Below are positions 45,720-58,200 of a stretch of DNA of 64,000 nt, piece after piece. Below the pieces are notes generated by a model. The model was not told the origin of the DNA and did not search any database. It was given only the letters and a program-made list of their open reading frames with translations. Origin of the DNA: Rhizophagus irregularis (lineage: Eukaryota; Glomeromycota; Glomeromycetes; Glomerales; Glomeraceae); NCBI RefSeq assembly GCF_026210795.1, contig NC_089451.1, positions 1,844,001-1,908,000 on the forward strand, in the 5' to 3' direction. The position numbers were made by a program, and so were the translations under genes. Positions within the stretch are counted from its first letter, which is position 1. The number at the start of each line of letters is the position of its first letter.

Positions 45720-47222
45720 ATGATTTTCCTACAAAAAAAAAGAAAAAATATTAAAATAATCAAAACATTACCTGTAGGATGGCAAATTGAAGCTGATTTC
45801 CCTACAAAAAAAATAATAAAATATAATAAAAAAATGTTAAATTAAACGTTTTTATTAAGTTTCGTCAAAAAATTTCAAAAATCAAAACTTTACTTGCGGG
45901 ATTCCAGTATCCAAATTGGAGCCAATTTCCCTGCAAAAAAAAAATAATAATAAATAATTAAAAAATATTAAAATAAACGTTTTTTTATTAAGTTTCAAAA
46001 ATACGAAACTTTACCTATAGGATTGGCCAAATCAAAGCTGATTTCCTATAAAAATATAAAAAACGTTAAAAATAAACATTTTTTATGAAAGTTTCAAAAT
46101 TAAAAACTTTACTTATAGAATTTGCCTAATCAGAGCTGATTTCCTATAAAAAATATAAAAAATGTTAAAAATAAACATTTTTTATGAAAGTTTCAAAGTT
46201 AAAAATTTTACCTATAGAATTGGCCAATTCAGAGCCAATTTCCTATAAAAAAAATATAAAATGTTAAAATTAACATTTTTTTTATTAAGTTTCGAAAATA
46301 CGAAACTTTACCTGTAAATTTGGCCAAATCAGAGCCCTGCACTTTGGTGTTCTGGACTTACAAAATTAAGAACGAATGTTAGTTAACGTTCGTTAAAATA
46401 AAATAAAATAAAATTTTTTTTTTCAAAGTTTTACCTTTGAAATGCCACCTAGAAAGCTGAAATCCTAAAAAAAAAAAAAAATTGAAATATTAGTCAACGT
46501 TTCATTCAAATAAAAATACAAAAAAAAATGCGAATTTCAAAGAGATACCTTCAAAATTCCATCCAGATATATGGAAACTGGAGAGCAAAACCTAAAAAAA
46601 AAAGAAAATAATGAAACGTTAGTTAACGTTTCGTTTAAATAAAAAAAGAAAAAAAATCAGAATTTCGAAGAGATACCTTCAAAATTCCATTTAAACATAT
46701 GAAAACTGAAAAGCCAAAAACCTAAAAAAAAAAGAAAATTGAAACGTTAGTCAACGTTTCGTTCAAATAAAAAAAAATAAAAAATCGAAGAAGTACTTTC
46801 AAAATTACATCCAGACATACGGAAACTGAAGAGCCGAAAACCTAAAAATAAAAGAAAATCAAAACGTTAGTCAACGTTTCGTTCAAATAAAAAAAGAAAA
46901 AAAAATCAAAATTTTAAAGAGTACCTTCAAAATTCCATCCAGACATACAGAAACCGGAGAGCAAAACCTAAAAAAAAAGAAAATAATGAAACATTAGTCA
47001 ACGTTTCGTTCAAATAAAAAAAGAAAAAAAAATTGGAATTTCGAAGAGGTACTTTCGAAATTCCATCCAGACATATGGAAACTGAAAAGCCGAAAACCTA
47101 AAAAAAAAGAAAATTGAAACGTTAGTCAATGTTTCGTTCAAATAAAAAAAAAATAAAAAATCAAAATTTTGAAGAGTACCTTCAAAATTCCATCCAGACA
47201 TACAGAAACTGGAGAGTAAAAC
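45720..47222 (-). repeat. Second array of intron-like units, minus strand
   Basis: Read on the minus strand, pseudo-exons start at 47222, 47097, 46967, 46841, 46721, 46592 and 46464 (spacing 120-130 bp), followed by more diverged units to about 45720. Each unit is GACTAACGTTTC, a T-rich tract ending TTTTTTTAG, a 43-45 nt pseudo-exon with the core TGTCTGGATGGAATTTTGAA, and a donor GGTACTCTTC or similar. The pseudo-exons are clearly the same family as the later units at 12.9-13.7 kb (GAATTTTGAAG before the donor). Lengths of 43 and 45 do not keep frame. An open frame at 47010-47201 is a by-product. Confidence 0.8.
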
Positions 47223-47295
47223 CTAAAAAAAAAGAAAATAACAAAACGTTAGTTAACGTTTCATTCAAATAAAAAAAGAAAAAAAAATTGGAGTA

Positions 47296-48332
47296 CAGTC
47301 AACTCCTTCTATAGTCACTCCCGTTATAGTCACATTCTACTATATAGTCACACCTATCCTCAAAAATCATATTAAAAAGAACCGTTTATAATCACAATTA
47401 TATAAAGAATATATCAAATAACTTGGCATCTAATAATCGTACAAAGATGTACCATAGCTTGTTAGAATCGTCTCACTGAGACGAATCGAATGGTGGTAGT
47501 TTTATCCTTTTACGATCACTGGCTGATGAGTTATTCAGCAAAATGGTAAGCATCGGCATTATTATATTCCTTGATTTACGTTTACTGCGCCATTTAACAT
47601 TTTGCTAAATATCTCGGTACCTAGTGATTGTAAAAAGACGATTAATAGCTCGTTGGAATCGCCTCATCAAGACGAATTGAATGGTAATAAGTTCATCTCT
47701 CTGTGATCAATATTGACGGAGTTACTACTTAAAAACTATTTAATATTTTTTAATTTCAAAAATTGATCTAGTAATTGGATTTCGATGTATTTTATACCAT
47801 TAGATTCGTCGCATCAAGACGAATCGAATGGTAGTAAGATCGTCTCTTTAGAATCAATATTGGCAGAGTTACTATTTAAAAACTATTTAATATTTTTTAA
47901 TTTCGGAAATTGATCTAGTGATTGGATTTCGATGTACTTTATACCATTAGATTCATCGCATCAAAACGAATCGAATGGTAGTAAGATCGTCTTTCTAGGA
48001 TCAATATTGGCAGAGTTATTACACAAAAACCATTAATATTTTTTTAATTTCGGAAATTAATCTAGTGATTGGATTTCGATGTATTTTATACCATTAGAAC
48101 CGTCTCATCAAGACGAATTGAATGGCGGTAAGATCATCTCTCATCTCTCTACGATTAATATTGGAGGATTTACGATACAATAAAGTTTTAAGTATAATTT
48201 TGGCCAAAATTATGTTAATTTTTGGCCAGAATTATGATATACTAATATAAGAAATTTTTTATATAGTCACATCTCTTTATAATCACCAAATATGGACTGT
48301 CCCAAATGTGTGACTATAAAGAGAGTTGACTG
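47296..48332. mobile_element. 1.0-kb Tc1/mariner-type MITE
   Basis: TA (47294-47295, 48333-48334) flanks inverted ends: CAGTCAACTCCTTCTATAGT and, reverse-complemented, CAGTCAACTCTCTTTATAGT. The family also forms the ends of 15902-21273. The interior contains five direct copies of a cassette reading 'ttagattcgtcgcatcaagacgaatcgaatggtagtaagatc' (near 47470, 47655, 47800, 47945, 48095). It is nested in the CACTA-like element. Confidence 0.87.
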
Positions 48333-48359
48333 TATATCAATAATATGAAAAGATTCAAC

Positions 48360-49140
48360 CATAAATCATTAACCAATATGCCACAAATCAGAAATAAATG
48401 CCGATTTGTAATTTTAACTAATATTAGGCAAATTTTAGGCTGATTTGCCATTTGTCTGATTTTTTTTTTGATTTTTAACTAGTATCAATTAGTCAATCAA
48501 ATATGATCATTTTCTGCTGAATTTTTGTTGAATTTTTATTGAATTTTAATAATGTATTAAATTTCCATAAATCAGAAGTGCTGATTTGTAATTTTAGCTA
48601 ATTTTAGGTAAATTTTAGGTTGATTTACCATTTTGTTTGATTTTTTTTTAATTTTAACCAGCCATCAATCAAATATGAGTGATGATTTTTTTGCCAAATT
48701 TTTATCAAATTTTTATTGAATTTTTATTGAATTGTCAATTTTCCATAAATCTGAAGTATCATATTTGAATATTGGGTAAATTTTAGGTTGATTTGCCATT
48801 TTGTCTGATTTTTTTTTTGATTTAATACGTCAATCAGCCGTCAATCAAATATAATGATTTTTTGCCAAATTTTTATTGAATTTTTATTGAATTTTTATTG
48901 AAGTGTCAATTTTTCATAAATCAGAAGTGCATATTTGAATATTGAGCAAATTTTAAGTTGATTTGCCATTTGTCTATTTTTTTTTTTGATTTTAACTAGC
49001 ATCAATCAGCCGTTAATCAAATATGATGATCTTTTGCTGAATTTTTATCGAATTGCCTGATTGGCATCAATCAGATGTGCTGATTTATAATATTAGCCAA
49101 TTTTGGTCTGATTTTTAGCCGATTTTTCATATGTCCGATT
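48360..49140. repeat. Subterminal tandem repeat of the CACTA-like element
   Basis: About four or five degenerate copies of a 120-170 bp unit with the boxes 'ataaatcagaagtgctgattt', 'ttttaggttgatttgccattttgtctga', 'tcaatcaaatatgatgat' and 'aatttttattgaatttttattga'. Non-coding. Confidence 0.7.
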
Positions 49141-50860
49141 TTTTTGATTTCGACCAGTGTCACAAATTTTACTTAGAAGGGTACTGGATTTATTTGTTTG
49201 GGTTGGGTAAGGGTGAGCAAAGTGGGTAATTCCTATGAAATTACCTGTTTTTCTTTTTTATTTTTATTTTTGTTTTTTTATTTCTTTTTTTATTTTTTTT
49301 TATTTTTTTTATTTTTCTTGTTCACTTGATAACCAACTCAAGCAAATAATATCCTACTTTGTTATTGATAAAGTTTGCTAATTCTAAAGAAAGAATTAGC
49401 TATGTCTTCTTTACCATTAAATAAAAATTTAGCATACTATTAATAATTTTTCTTTCTTATAATAGGTAAATACAGAGATTTACAATTACTGGTAAAATGA
49501 AAAAATTTTCTAAAGGAATTTTTGAAAAAGAGTGCATATTAAATATTAAAAATGCAAAAAAATTTTTTTATGTTTATATTTTATATTTGTTATCTGATTT
49601 CTTATTATTGAATTGTATTTAATTATTTATCAATTACAGCATTATTTTATATTGAAATACTGGACAATAGATGAAAGTTCTCTGAAAAGAGCATTACTGA
49701 TTTTCTAGAGAGTATAAATGGCTCAAGAAACTTTAAAAGAGGTGTGTATTTTTTTATTTGCAAAGTGGGTAACTTCCTAAGCTAAAATTAGAACAGATAA
49801 CTCATTGAGTTGTGAAGTTTACAAATTTTACTTAGAAGGATATTGGATTTATTTATTTGGGTTAAGTAAGGGTAAGCAAAGTGGGTAATTCCTATGAAAT
49901 TACCTGCTTTTTATTTTTTATTTTATTTTTTATTTTTATTTTTTATTCTTTTTTATTTTTTTTTTTATTTTTTTTATTTCTCTTGTTCACTTGATAATCA
50001 ACTCAAGCAAATAACATCCTACTTTGTTATTGATAAAGTCTGCTAATTCTAAAGGAGAAATTGGCTATGTCTTCTTTACCATTAAATAAAAAATTTAGCA
50101 CATTATTAATAATTTTTCTTTCTTATAATAGGTAAATATAGAGATTTACAATTACTGGTAAAATGAAAAAATTTTCTAGAGGAATTCTTGAAAAAGAGTG
50201 CATATCAAGTATTAAAAATGTGAAAAAATTTTTTTATATTTATACTTTATATTTGTTATCTGATTTCTTATTATTGAATTGTATTTAATTATTTATCAAT
50301 TACAGCATTATTTTATATTGAAATACTGGACAATAGATGAAAGTTTTCTGAAAAGAGCATTACTGATTTTCTAGAGTGTATAAATGACTCAAGAAACTTT
50401 AAAAGAGGTGTGTATTTTTTTATTTGCAAAGTGGGTAATTTCCTAAGCTAAAAATAGAATGGGTAATTTATTGAGTCAAGGAGTTCACAAATTTTACTTA
50501 GGAGAGTACTGGATTTATTTGTTTGGGTTGGATAAAGATGAGTAAAGTGGGTAATTCCTATGAAATTACCTGCTTTTTCTTTTTTATTTTAATTTTTTTA
50601 TTCCTTTTTTTTTCTTTTTTTATTTCTTTTGTTCACTTGATAACAAACTTAAGCAGATAAAATCCTACTTTGTTATTAGTAAAGTCTGCTAATTTTAAAA
50701 GAAGGAATTAGCTATATCTTCTTTACTATTGATAAAGTCTGCTAATTCTAGAAAAGGAATTGGCTATGTCTTCTTTATCATTAAATAAAAATTTAGCATA
50801 CTATTAATAATTTTTTCTTTTTTATAATAGGTAAATACAGAGTTTGAAATTCTATTTAGC

Positions 50861-51576
50861 ATTATTAGTTTTTTCCTTCAAAGTTATTGGAATAGTTATA
50901 GTTAAATCCAACTAATAGTTATTGTACTTAATAATCTTATTCATATAGTATTTCTTATTAAATCTAAAAGCCAATATATAAAAGAAAATATTTCTAAATA
51001 CTTTTTTCTATTATAAAAATTAATTCTTCTAAAAATAAAAGTTTTTGGAAGTTATTTTTGACATTTTGGAATTATTAGGTTCATATTTCTATATATTTTT
51101 TACATAAAATACACTGAAAAAATTCTTGAAAATTTTGGATCTAAAGATCAGTTTCTTACTTTCTTTTGCTTGATCATTATAATACTAATTATATTAATCT
51201 TTAAGATTTATTATTATTTATTTTTATAATTATCCTATATATTATATATTGTATAAATGTTTTATAATGAAATACAACATATAAAATAACTTAATATTAA
51301 TATTTTCTAGTTTTATATAAAATAAGATATGTATTTATTCTTTTTACCAAAAGATAGATTAAGAATTATTGATCTTACTTATTTCTTAAAAATATTATTC
51401 TAAAAAATAAAAAATAAATAAATCATGTTAAATCATATTAAACAAGATATTGTTTTGTAGTATGTATATAAATAAGTTATATTTTACATATTTAAATAAT
51501 AAAGAAATTCAATAAGTATTCAGATAATAATTCCTGAAAATGAAGATGAGTTGAAACTATATATTTATATAAAAAT
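50861..51576. other. AT-rich 3' flank
   Basis: AT-rich DNA between the tandem array and the stop codon of the eIF4G-like gene. No other feature is recognised. Confidence 0.5.
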
Positions 51577-53724
51577 TCATTTCGACCAACCCTTAGCCCC
51601 TTTTGAAAGTATTCCAAACGTACCACCCGGTACTAAATTAACCTTGCCAGAGACCCTAATGCGACCCACCGATCCAAATTTGGTAAGGTCACCAGCTTTT
51701 TCTTTATTTTTCTTTAGAGATGTACTTTTACTAACGACATTCCAACCATCATTTCCCGATGATGCTGACGATTCTTGAGATGTCATTTCTTTATCTGATC
51801 GGTGGTCATGACCACTAGAGCCTCTAGGCCACACTGGTTCAGTTATACCTAAAATTTATACTTTGTATTTTAATAATCAAATTAAGAAAGATATATTATT
51901 GATTTAATTTTAACTTTACCACCTGCACTAGATGTTTTTGGAGATTCGGCATCCTCCTTTTGTTTTGCTGCCTAAAATTGATGAAAAAAAAATTGTAAAA
52001 TGAATGATTTATTAAGTATACGTATATACAATAACAATAGTTATTACATTTGGAGAATAAAGAGGTTTCCAAGCGTTATTTCGTAAATCGATAGTACTCT
52101 TAAAATTTTACAATAATAATATTAGTAACATAAAAATAAAAAATTATAGAGAAATATTTACCATTAACATAGATTTTATACGATCTGGCAAGTTTGGAAG
52201 GTTCGTTATATTCCTCATAGCATTAAAGTAAGAATCCATTAGCCGTTTTGCTTTGCCATAATCAAGTTTTTTTTCAAGTTGATTTGTTTTGAAATGATCA
52301 AGTTCTTCGCCTATTGTAATCATTAATTTACATAAAACTTCCATTTCTTCTTCTCCGGGTAGATCTTGAAATACTAATAATTTTTTTATACATTCATGCA
52401 TAATGCGTTCTGTAACCATATTTAATTTAAATAGTTCACTGATGAAACATATAAGACCGAGACCTCGCCTCTTAGCTTTTTTCCTAGATTTTTCTGAGAC
52501 CAGATTTGATTCGTCCCAACCTTTCTCAAAGCCTTCTTGGCAGCAATTAAGAAGATATTTTCTAAATAGTGCTCCGCCTTGGATAAAATTACCCTCAATG
52601 TTTTTAACATTTTCATCAACTATTCTAGGATCAATATTTTCCATTATCTTACGGCAAAGTTGAGCGTACAATGCACAAATTTCCTGAGGTTTCAATCCCT
52701 CAATTATAAGATGAGTTAGTTCTCTCAATATACGCCCGTCTTTTTCGTCTCTTGACCTGTTGGCATATTCAATAATTTGGTCTGATACAAAATCAAATTT
52801 TTCGGGAGTTAATTTTTTTAGAAATTCCCTGATATCACGTATTACTATGTAAGTAGGGATGATGTCTTCAGTTGTTTTAGGTAAAATTCCTAAAGCTGAA
52901 ACAGGAACTTTTTGGTTCTCTGAACGTTCAATAGGTGCAACTTTCTCTTGTATTACATTTAGTTCTTGTACTTGGCGTGCACCTTTATCAAGTGTATTAT
53001 ACAGACGATCGAGTCCAGTTTTATCAAAAACATCTGTTGTAGGCGTTAACATTTTTTCTTCGATCGTTTGAGATTGAACTTGTCTATTAGTTCTTCTTTT
53101 TCTACGCCGTGTTGAATTATCTTCTGGCTTTTCTGGCTTTTCTGTAGAAGTATCATATAAATTTTCTAAATTTTTTGGTCTTTCTCTACAAACACGCATA
53201 AATTGCATCATAAAATCACGATCATATCTAAATTTTCCTGGCTCAGCGTTAGAATTTAAGGCTGGATTTTGTGGCTTGATATTCGGAGGATATTTTATAG
53301 AGTTCAAGTCATCAATCATACGAGCACTACAAAGTGCATTATCATTGTAACTTTCTACCTCTTTACCTTTTAACTTATTTGAAGAAATGCAATTTTTAAT
53401 ATTTTGTGTTGCTAAAGAAATTTGCGGTTCATAAAAACGGTCAACCACCTGTCGTCCATTAACAGCGCTAAGACGAGCTAATTTGAATTTTTGTTGAAGC
53501 TTTTTAATATCCTGATTTTTAACAACAAATAAATCTGTTTCCAAATTTTCAACACGAACTGTCAAAGAATTGATTGTTTGTGATTGAATATTAATATTTT
53601 CTTCACATTCACAAGAATTCTTTTCGTTAAACTCTTTTTCTACATTAATTTCCTTGTTATCGTAAAATTCATTTTCTTTGTAGGGACTTTTTGAAATTTT
53701 TAGAGAATTTTTGTCTTTATTCAT
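51577..53724 (-). CDS. Short eIF4G-like translation initiation factor, 645 aa, four exons
   Basis: Exons (minus strand) 53724-52162, 52098-52048, 51971-51920 and 51848-51577 total 1938 nt, with every phase consistent. eIF4G scaffolds eIF4E, eIF4A and eIF3 on mRNA in the cytoplasm. Residues about 40-85 are coiled coil. Residues 163-173 (GKFRYDRDFMM) sit at the eIF4E-binding motif Y-x4-L-phi, but the Leu is Met here. Residues about 296-530 form the MIF4G domain, which binds eIF4A (REFLKKLTPEKFDFVSDQI, ALYAQLCRKIMENI, GLICFISELFKLNMV, STIDLRNNAW). The C-terminal exon has the fungal eIF4G tail signature (DGWNVV...KAGDLTKFG...FGILSKGAKGWSK). At 645 aa it is much shorter than typical fungal eIF4G and lacks a long N-terminal PABP-binding region, so it may be a paralogue, not the main factor. 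Confidence 0.88.
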
Positions 53725-55280
53725 GCTTAATAAGTTGTAACGGATATATTACTGCGGAATTTTCGACAAAGTTAAAAAAGTTGGGGGTATGTTATAACCC
53801 CGCCTATAAATATAGTTTTTTTATCTACCAATTATGGAGACAATGTCATAAAACAAGTCTTAATGTTGGTAATCAATGTGTAAATCATTGCGTAATTCGA
53901 ATAAATTAAATATGCTGAGTGCTGGAATTAAACCATAATTTTTGCCTTAGCATGTGAATTTAGTTAAATTCGGCAATAATACGCTAGTAGTACGCTACTA
54001 ATTTGACAATGACAATAATTAACTCTGACAGAATTTAAATGATAGAATAAATTCACGAGATTTTTTTTTTTAGTCGCATAAGTTAAATTTACTGATATTA
54101 CTGTTTTTATTAATCAAGCATATGTTTGTTGGGGAATTATAACCGAGCGGTGTAGACGCGTAGTAACAATGTGGTTTTTAAATCTATTTTTTTTTAATGA
54201 TCCAATCTAACGAAACGAATAAAAAAAGCATTTGTTAAATTTGGTAGTCCGGCCCGCTGACCATCTGAACGTGATTTTATTGTACTGTACAATTGAATCT
54301 TTTCTCAAATCATTGTTATTATGTGATGCAGAATCTTTATTTTCCCATGTTTTTCACTTTGTCATTGAAATTATGTCAATCATTTCTCTCTTTGGGTGTT
54401 ATTTATTACTTTTATTAATTTTTATCAACATAGCAATAAACTTACGAGAATAAATACAGTAAGTCCGATTAAGACATTATTTTCAATACTCGATTTAAAC
54501 ATATCATTTTAATGTATACTATAACTTCGCAATTCACACTTAATTTATAATGTACGATTATGCGATAACGGCATTACACTATTCTAAGTTTCTAACATTA
54601 GACAGTATGAAAATATAAGTCAGTAATACAGCCTATGTGATTTCATCGATTTATTTCATCCGACTTATAAACTGCATGGACTTTTGAGCTTTGGCAATGC
54701 CTGGACAATATAAGGATTTATTAATTATTGTTTTGTAACGTGATTTGTTTATTATAGTAGTAATGACTTGATATACTGTACAGTATATATAAAGATGATT
54801 TAGGTATTTTCATTAAAAATAAAGGAATTAATAATGTATATCGGAAAGCACTTCTTGATGTTAACATATTTGCTATTCATAAGTTGCGTACCGAAAAGGT
54901 TATACTACCACAAATAGTCTATGAAACTATCGACGCTCTTCGTAATTTTAGTGTTTGAGAGTATATGACCTACTTTGAATCTGCAATCTAGATAGATTTC
55001 GCATCAATACATCAATCAATAACCTTTTTGTGTATGTAATTAATTATAACACTTCTATGAAAATAAGGAGCTTTTACATGAATTATATTTTCGAGAAAAG
55101 GAGTTTGTACTGTAAGCATTAAATTAACGTCGATTTTCCGAATTTAGATAGATTATCAATTTTTTGATCATGAATTTTAAATCACAATATCTAAATACCC
55201 TTCCTTTAGAAAATTTTCCACAAAAAAAAAATAAAATAAATAAAATAAAATAGAAACTTTTTTTCTTAACCTTATTTTCA
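53725..55280. promoter_or_regulatory. Divergent intergenic region
   Basis: About 1.55 kb between the starts of the eIF4G-like (minus) and TFIIIC-like (plus) genes. It must hold both promoters. Short frames at 53691-53909 and 54232-54453 have no domain support. No RNA gene is recognised. Confidence 0.5.
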
Positions 55281-58200
55281 ATGAATTTAAACAATGGAGA
55301 TGTAAATACAAAACCCACAATACCAAATTGTTTAAAATGGTCCGAAGATAATCAAATATTATTATTTACTCCGATAGGAATTTACATTTTCGTAAGTTCA
55401 GTGATTCGTAACAATATTCATTTCTAAAAAAGATATTTAATATTATAATTTATAATATTAGACTCCATTATATAAAGGGTTAAATATTGATAGAAATGGA
55501 ACTTGTGTGTGTACTGCCCGTGTCGAATGTCAAGAATTTAATAAAGAAAGAGGATATTTCAAATTCAATAATAAAGTTCTAGGTATTATACGTGATTTTA
55601 TGTCTTACTTATAAAGGAATTTGTTATTATTAATTTATCGAATTTATCGAATTGATTTTAGATTTTACTGATAGAATTATTCAAGAAAATCAAGAAACTT
55701 TTAGATGTGCTACTTGGTCACCAAATGGAACGTCAAATTTAAAAGGGTAAAAATTTTTTTTTTTATCAATTGTTTCATTTGTAAAAGTGATTTTTAAAAG
55801 TGTTTATTATTTTTAGTTGCTTGTTTATAGCTATTACAACAAAATATAACGTTTCTATTTATGGGCCAAAAGTCAACCCTATTAATTCAGATTGGATAGA
55901 GGTATTAAATTGCAACGCAAGATATTTTTATTTATGTAAAAGAAATTGTTTATTAATTATTACTTATTGTAATGTTGTTAGATTGAAAATATGACCGAAA
56001 ACATCATTAATTCGTATACCAATGAAAAGGTCGAAGATATAACTGACGAAATAATAGCAGATCAACTCCAATCAATTTGTAAATATTTTATTAAAAAAAA
56101 AAAAATTTATGAAGAAAAACTTTTTCTAATTAATTTAATTAATTTGTATTTTATAATATTTATGTAGCTATTTCATGGTCACCGTTATTTATTGGTGAGA
56201 ATTTTGATCCTGTTTCTATTATAGCCATCGGAAGTAAGGCTGGAACAATTACTTTTTGGAGGTATATTGCACCTGTTATTTTTACTTTATGAAGAAAGAC
56301 TGATTTTATTTAAATATGTTCTTTTATAGTTATAATAATGGAGTTAATTTCCTTTATTGCTTACAAGCTCATGAAACTTGGGTAACGATATCATCTTGGT
56401 CACGATGGGTTAATTTAGGAAATAATCAATGTGAGTAAAATTGCAGAATTTAAATTACTCTATAATAAATCTTATTTATCAATTTTTACTGGAATTATAA
56501 AGATGCATCAAGTTTTGTAACAGGATGTGTTGAAGGTTCAGTTTATCTGTGGCAAGTGAGCTTATCAAGAGACTTTTCAAATAATGAGGACGGGGATGGA
56601 AAACTTTTACTCTCTGTCACGTTACGTATGACTCTTACAAATGAAGATGGTCGCATGGCTGAGATTATGAAATGGTACGATTCAGCAGTAGGTATTTTTA
56701 TGTTTCTACCTATTTTCTATTAAAGCAGAATTATAATCGTTTTATCTGAGTTAGGATGGAAGCGAAAAATTTGCTGTGATAAAAGGTCGCAAGATTTATG
56801 TATGGCTTTCAAATGAATCAATGTTGCTTTATGACGCACAAATTATTTCGTTGAATTTCACGATGCAAATGTCCAAAGTTGTTACAGGTGAGTTGATATT
56901 GATCAAGATATTCATTGATTATGAAGTTTGACTTTAAAAAAGACTATTTTTATAGGATTAACATGGAGATATGATGGAAGTCAATTGCGTGTTTTCACAA
57001 TGGATGGAAATCATTGGACATTTAATGTTTCAAATGAGGAAGGAATAAATATTGATGAATCTCGAACAAATTTCATTAATAAAAGCTTAATTACAAAATG
57101 GCAAGAACAAGAATTTGAAGATGAAAAAGATGATGAATCTCTTGAAGAATTTACGTTTGTCGAAGAAGTTAAAAATGCCGAAGAAGAAAATGATTCTTTA
57201 ATGAAAGAACCGATTTATTATGGAGCTGACTCATCTGCTAATGAATTATTCGTTGCAGTTGTTTTTGCTTTAGAATCTCGTACTGTACAGTATCTTACCG
57301 ATAAATTTGAAGTTTCTCATGTTACCTTTATTCCTACCGAAAATTATAAAAGTATCGAAATGCGTGGATCTTTAGTTAAACAACTTTTGAATAGGCTTGA
57401 GGATCCGTTTTTAAGTATGCTTTGAGTTTTGATTTTATAATATCTTACAAATATAAAATTTCATAAAAATTTTACATTTACGTAGTTTGCAGAAAGTCTA
57501 CTACTTATCTCATGTGGGATTTGCTCGAATACTGTGATCCTGAAAATGAATATTACGAAGATGATTCTTTATTTTCTATGTTGGAGAAAGCTCTCAGAAA
57601 TAGTTTATTACAACAATCGGATAATTTACACTTTCTAGAAACTAGTTATTCTTTGTTTGATATGACGACTAAGTAAGTTTACGAATAATTTTCTTATTTA
57701 AAAACATTCAATACATATTAAGCTTCTTTTTTTTTAATTTAGTGACATATCAATGAATGGATTAGTTAAGAAATTAAAACGTCAATTGTATAACCATACC
57801 CTATTAAATAAATCGAGGATTATTATACACCTTTATTGTAATACTTTAGTATGTTTCAGAAAAAATACCATTTCAGTAAGATAACATCTTTATAATTTTT
57901 TTCTCTTTTTATAGCGATTAGAGTTTAATGGTGAAGAAAGTATCGAGATTCAAAACAAAATTCAATATGAAATTTCAACTCTCTTAAAGTATTTTTTGGG
58001 AAAAGTGTTGAATATAATTTCAGATTGTCTTCAAGGTGGATTAATTGCTGGTAATGGTAAGAACTTTTTTCTAATTAAAAAAGGAAACAATACATTATAA
58101 CTTTAATTATATTCTAAAACTAACGATTTTCTTTTAATCTATAGAAAGAGATCAAACTTTCATATTAAATTTATGCGATTGGATATTATTATATTATCAA

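Larger units (their letters stand above)
44984..49159. mobile_element. 4.2-kb CACTA-like element inserted in the tandem array
   Basis: It begins CACTGGTTAAAATAGTCC and ends with the inverse of CACTGGTCGAAATCAAAAAA; both arms then carry AAATCGG boxes. The flanks TTA (44981-44983) and TCA (49160-49162) match the array sequence GAGTTCACAAATT, so the original target was TCA with one later change. CACTG ends and a 3-bp duplication fit the CACTA superfamily. It contains no transposase. Inside are a minisatellite (45150-45435), an inverted copy of the intron-like array (45720-47222), a TA-target MITE (47296-48332) and subterminal repeats (48360-49140). Confidence 0.8.
43300..50860 (+). repeat. Tandem array, about 660-bp exon-intron unit, five copies, interrupted
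   Basis: Units are marked by GAGGTGTGTATTTTTT at 43581, 44230, 44903, 49739 and 50405. The spacings are 649, 673, about 657 (after removing the 4176-bp insertion and its 3-bp duplication) and 666 bp. Each unit has a poly-T tract, 'cttgttcacttgataacca', a CTTATAATAG acceptor-like site, and a segment with 'gaatttttgaaaaagagtgcatatcaa'. A second intron-like stretch ending TTATCAATTACAG follows, and then a conserved piece that in the first unit reads HYFVLKYWTIDESSLKRALL before TAG. The first unit is preceded by an open acidic stretch EDEDAHIFLEEFLKKSAYQ. The units look like duplicated two-exon gene fragments; later copies have stops and indels. Confidence 0.8.

Noticed and set aside
43581-50860. 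Possible CRISPR array or other regularly spaced repeat system
   Set aside because: Unit length is about 660 bp, the units are repeats throughout without unique spacers, and the genome is eukaryotic.
52403-53071. Several plus-strand frames across the eIF4G-like gene
   Set aside because: Antisense shadows of a gene with a clear MIF4G domain and consistent exon phases.
54120-54180. Short GC-richer patch suggestive of a tRNA
   Set aside because: I could not form an acceptor stem, T-loop and anticodon arm from it. No tRNA or rRNA gene was recognised in the window.
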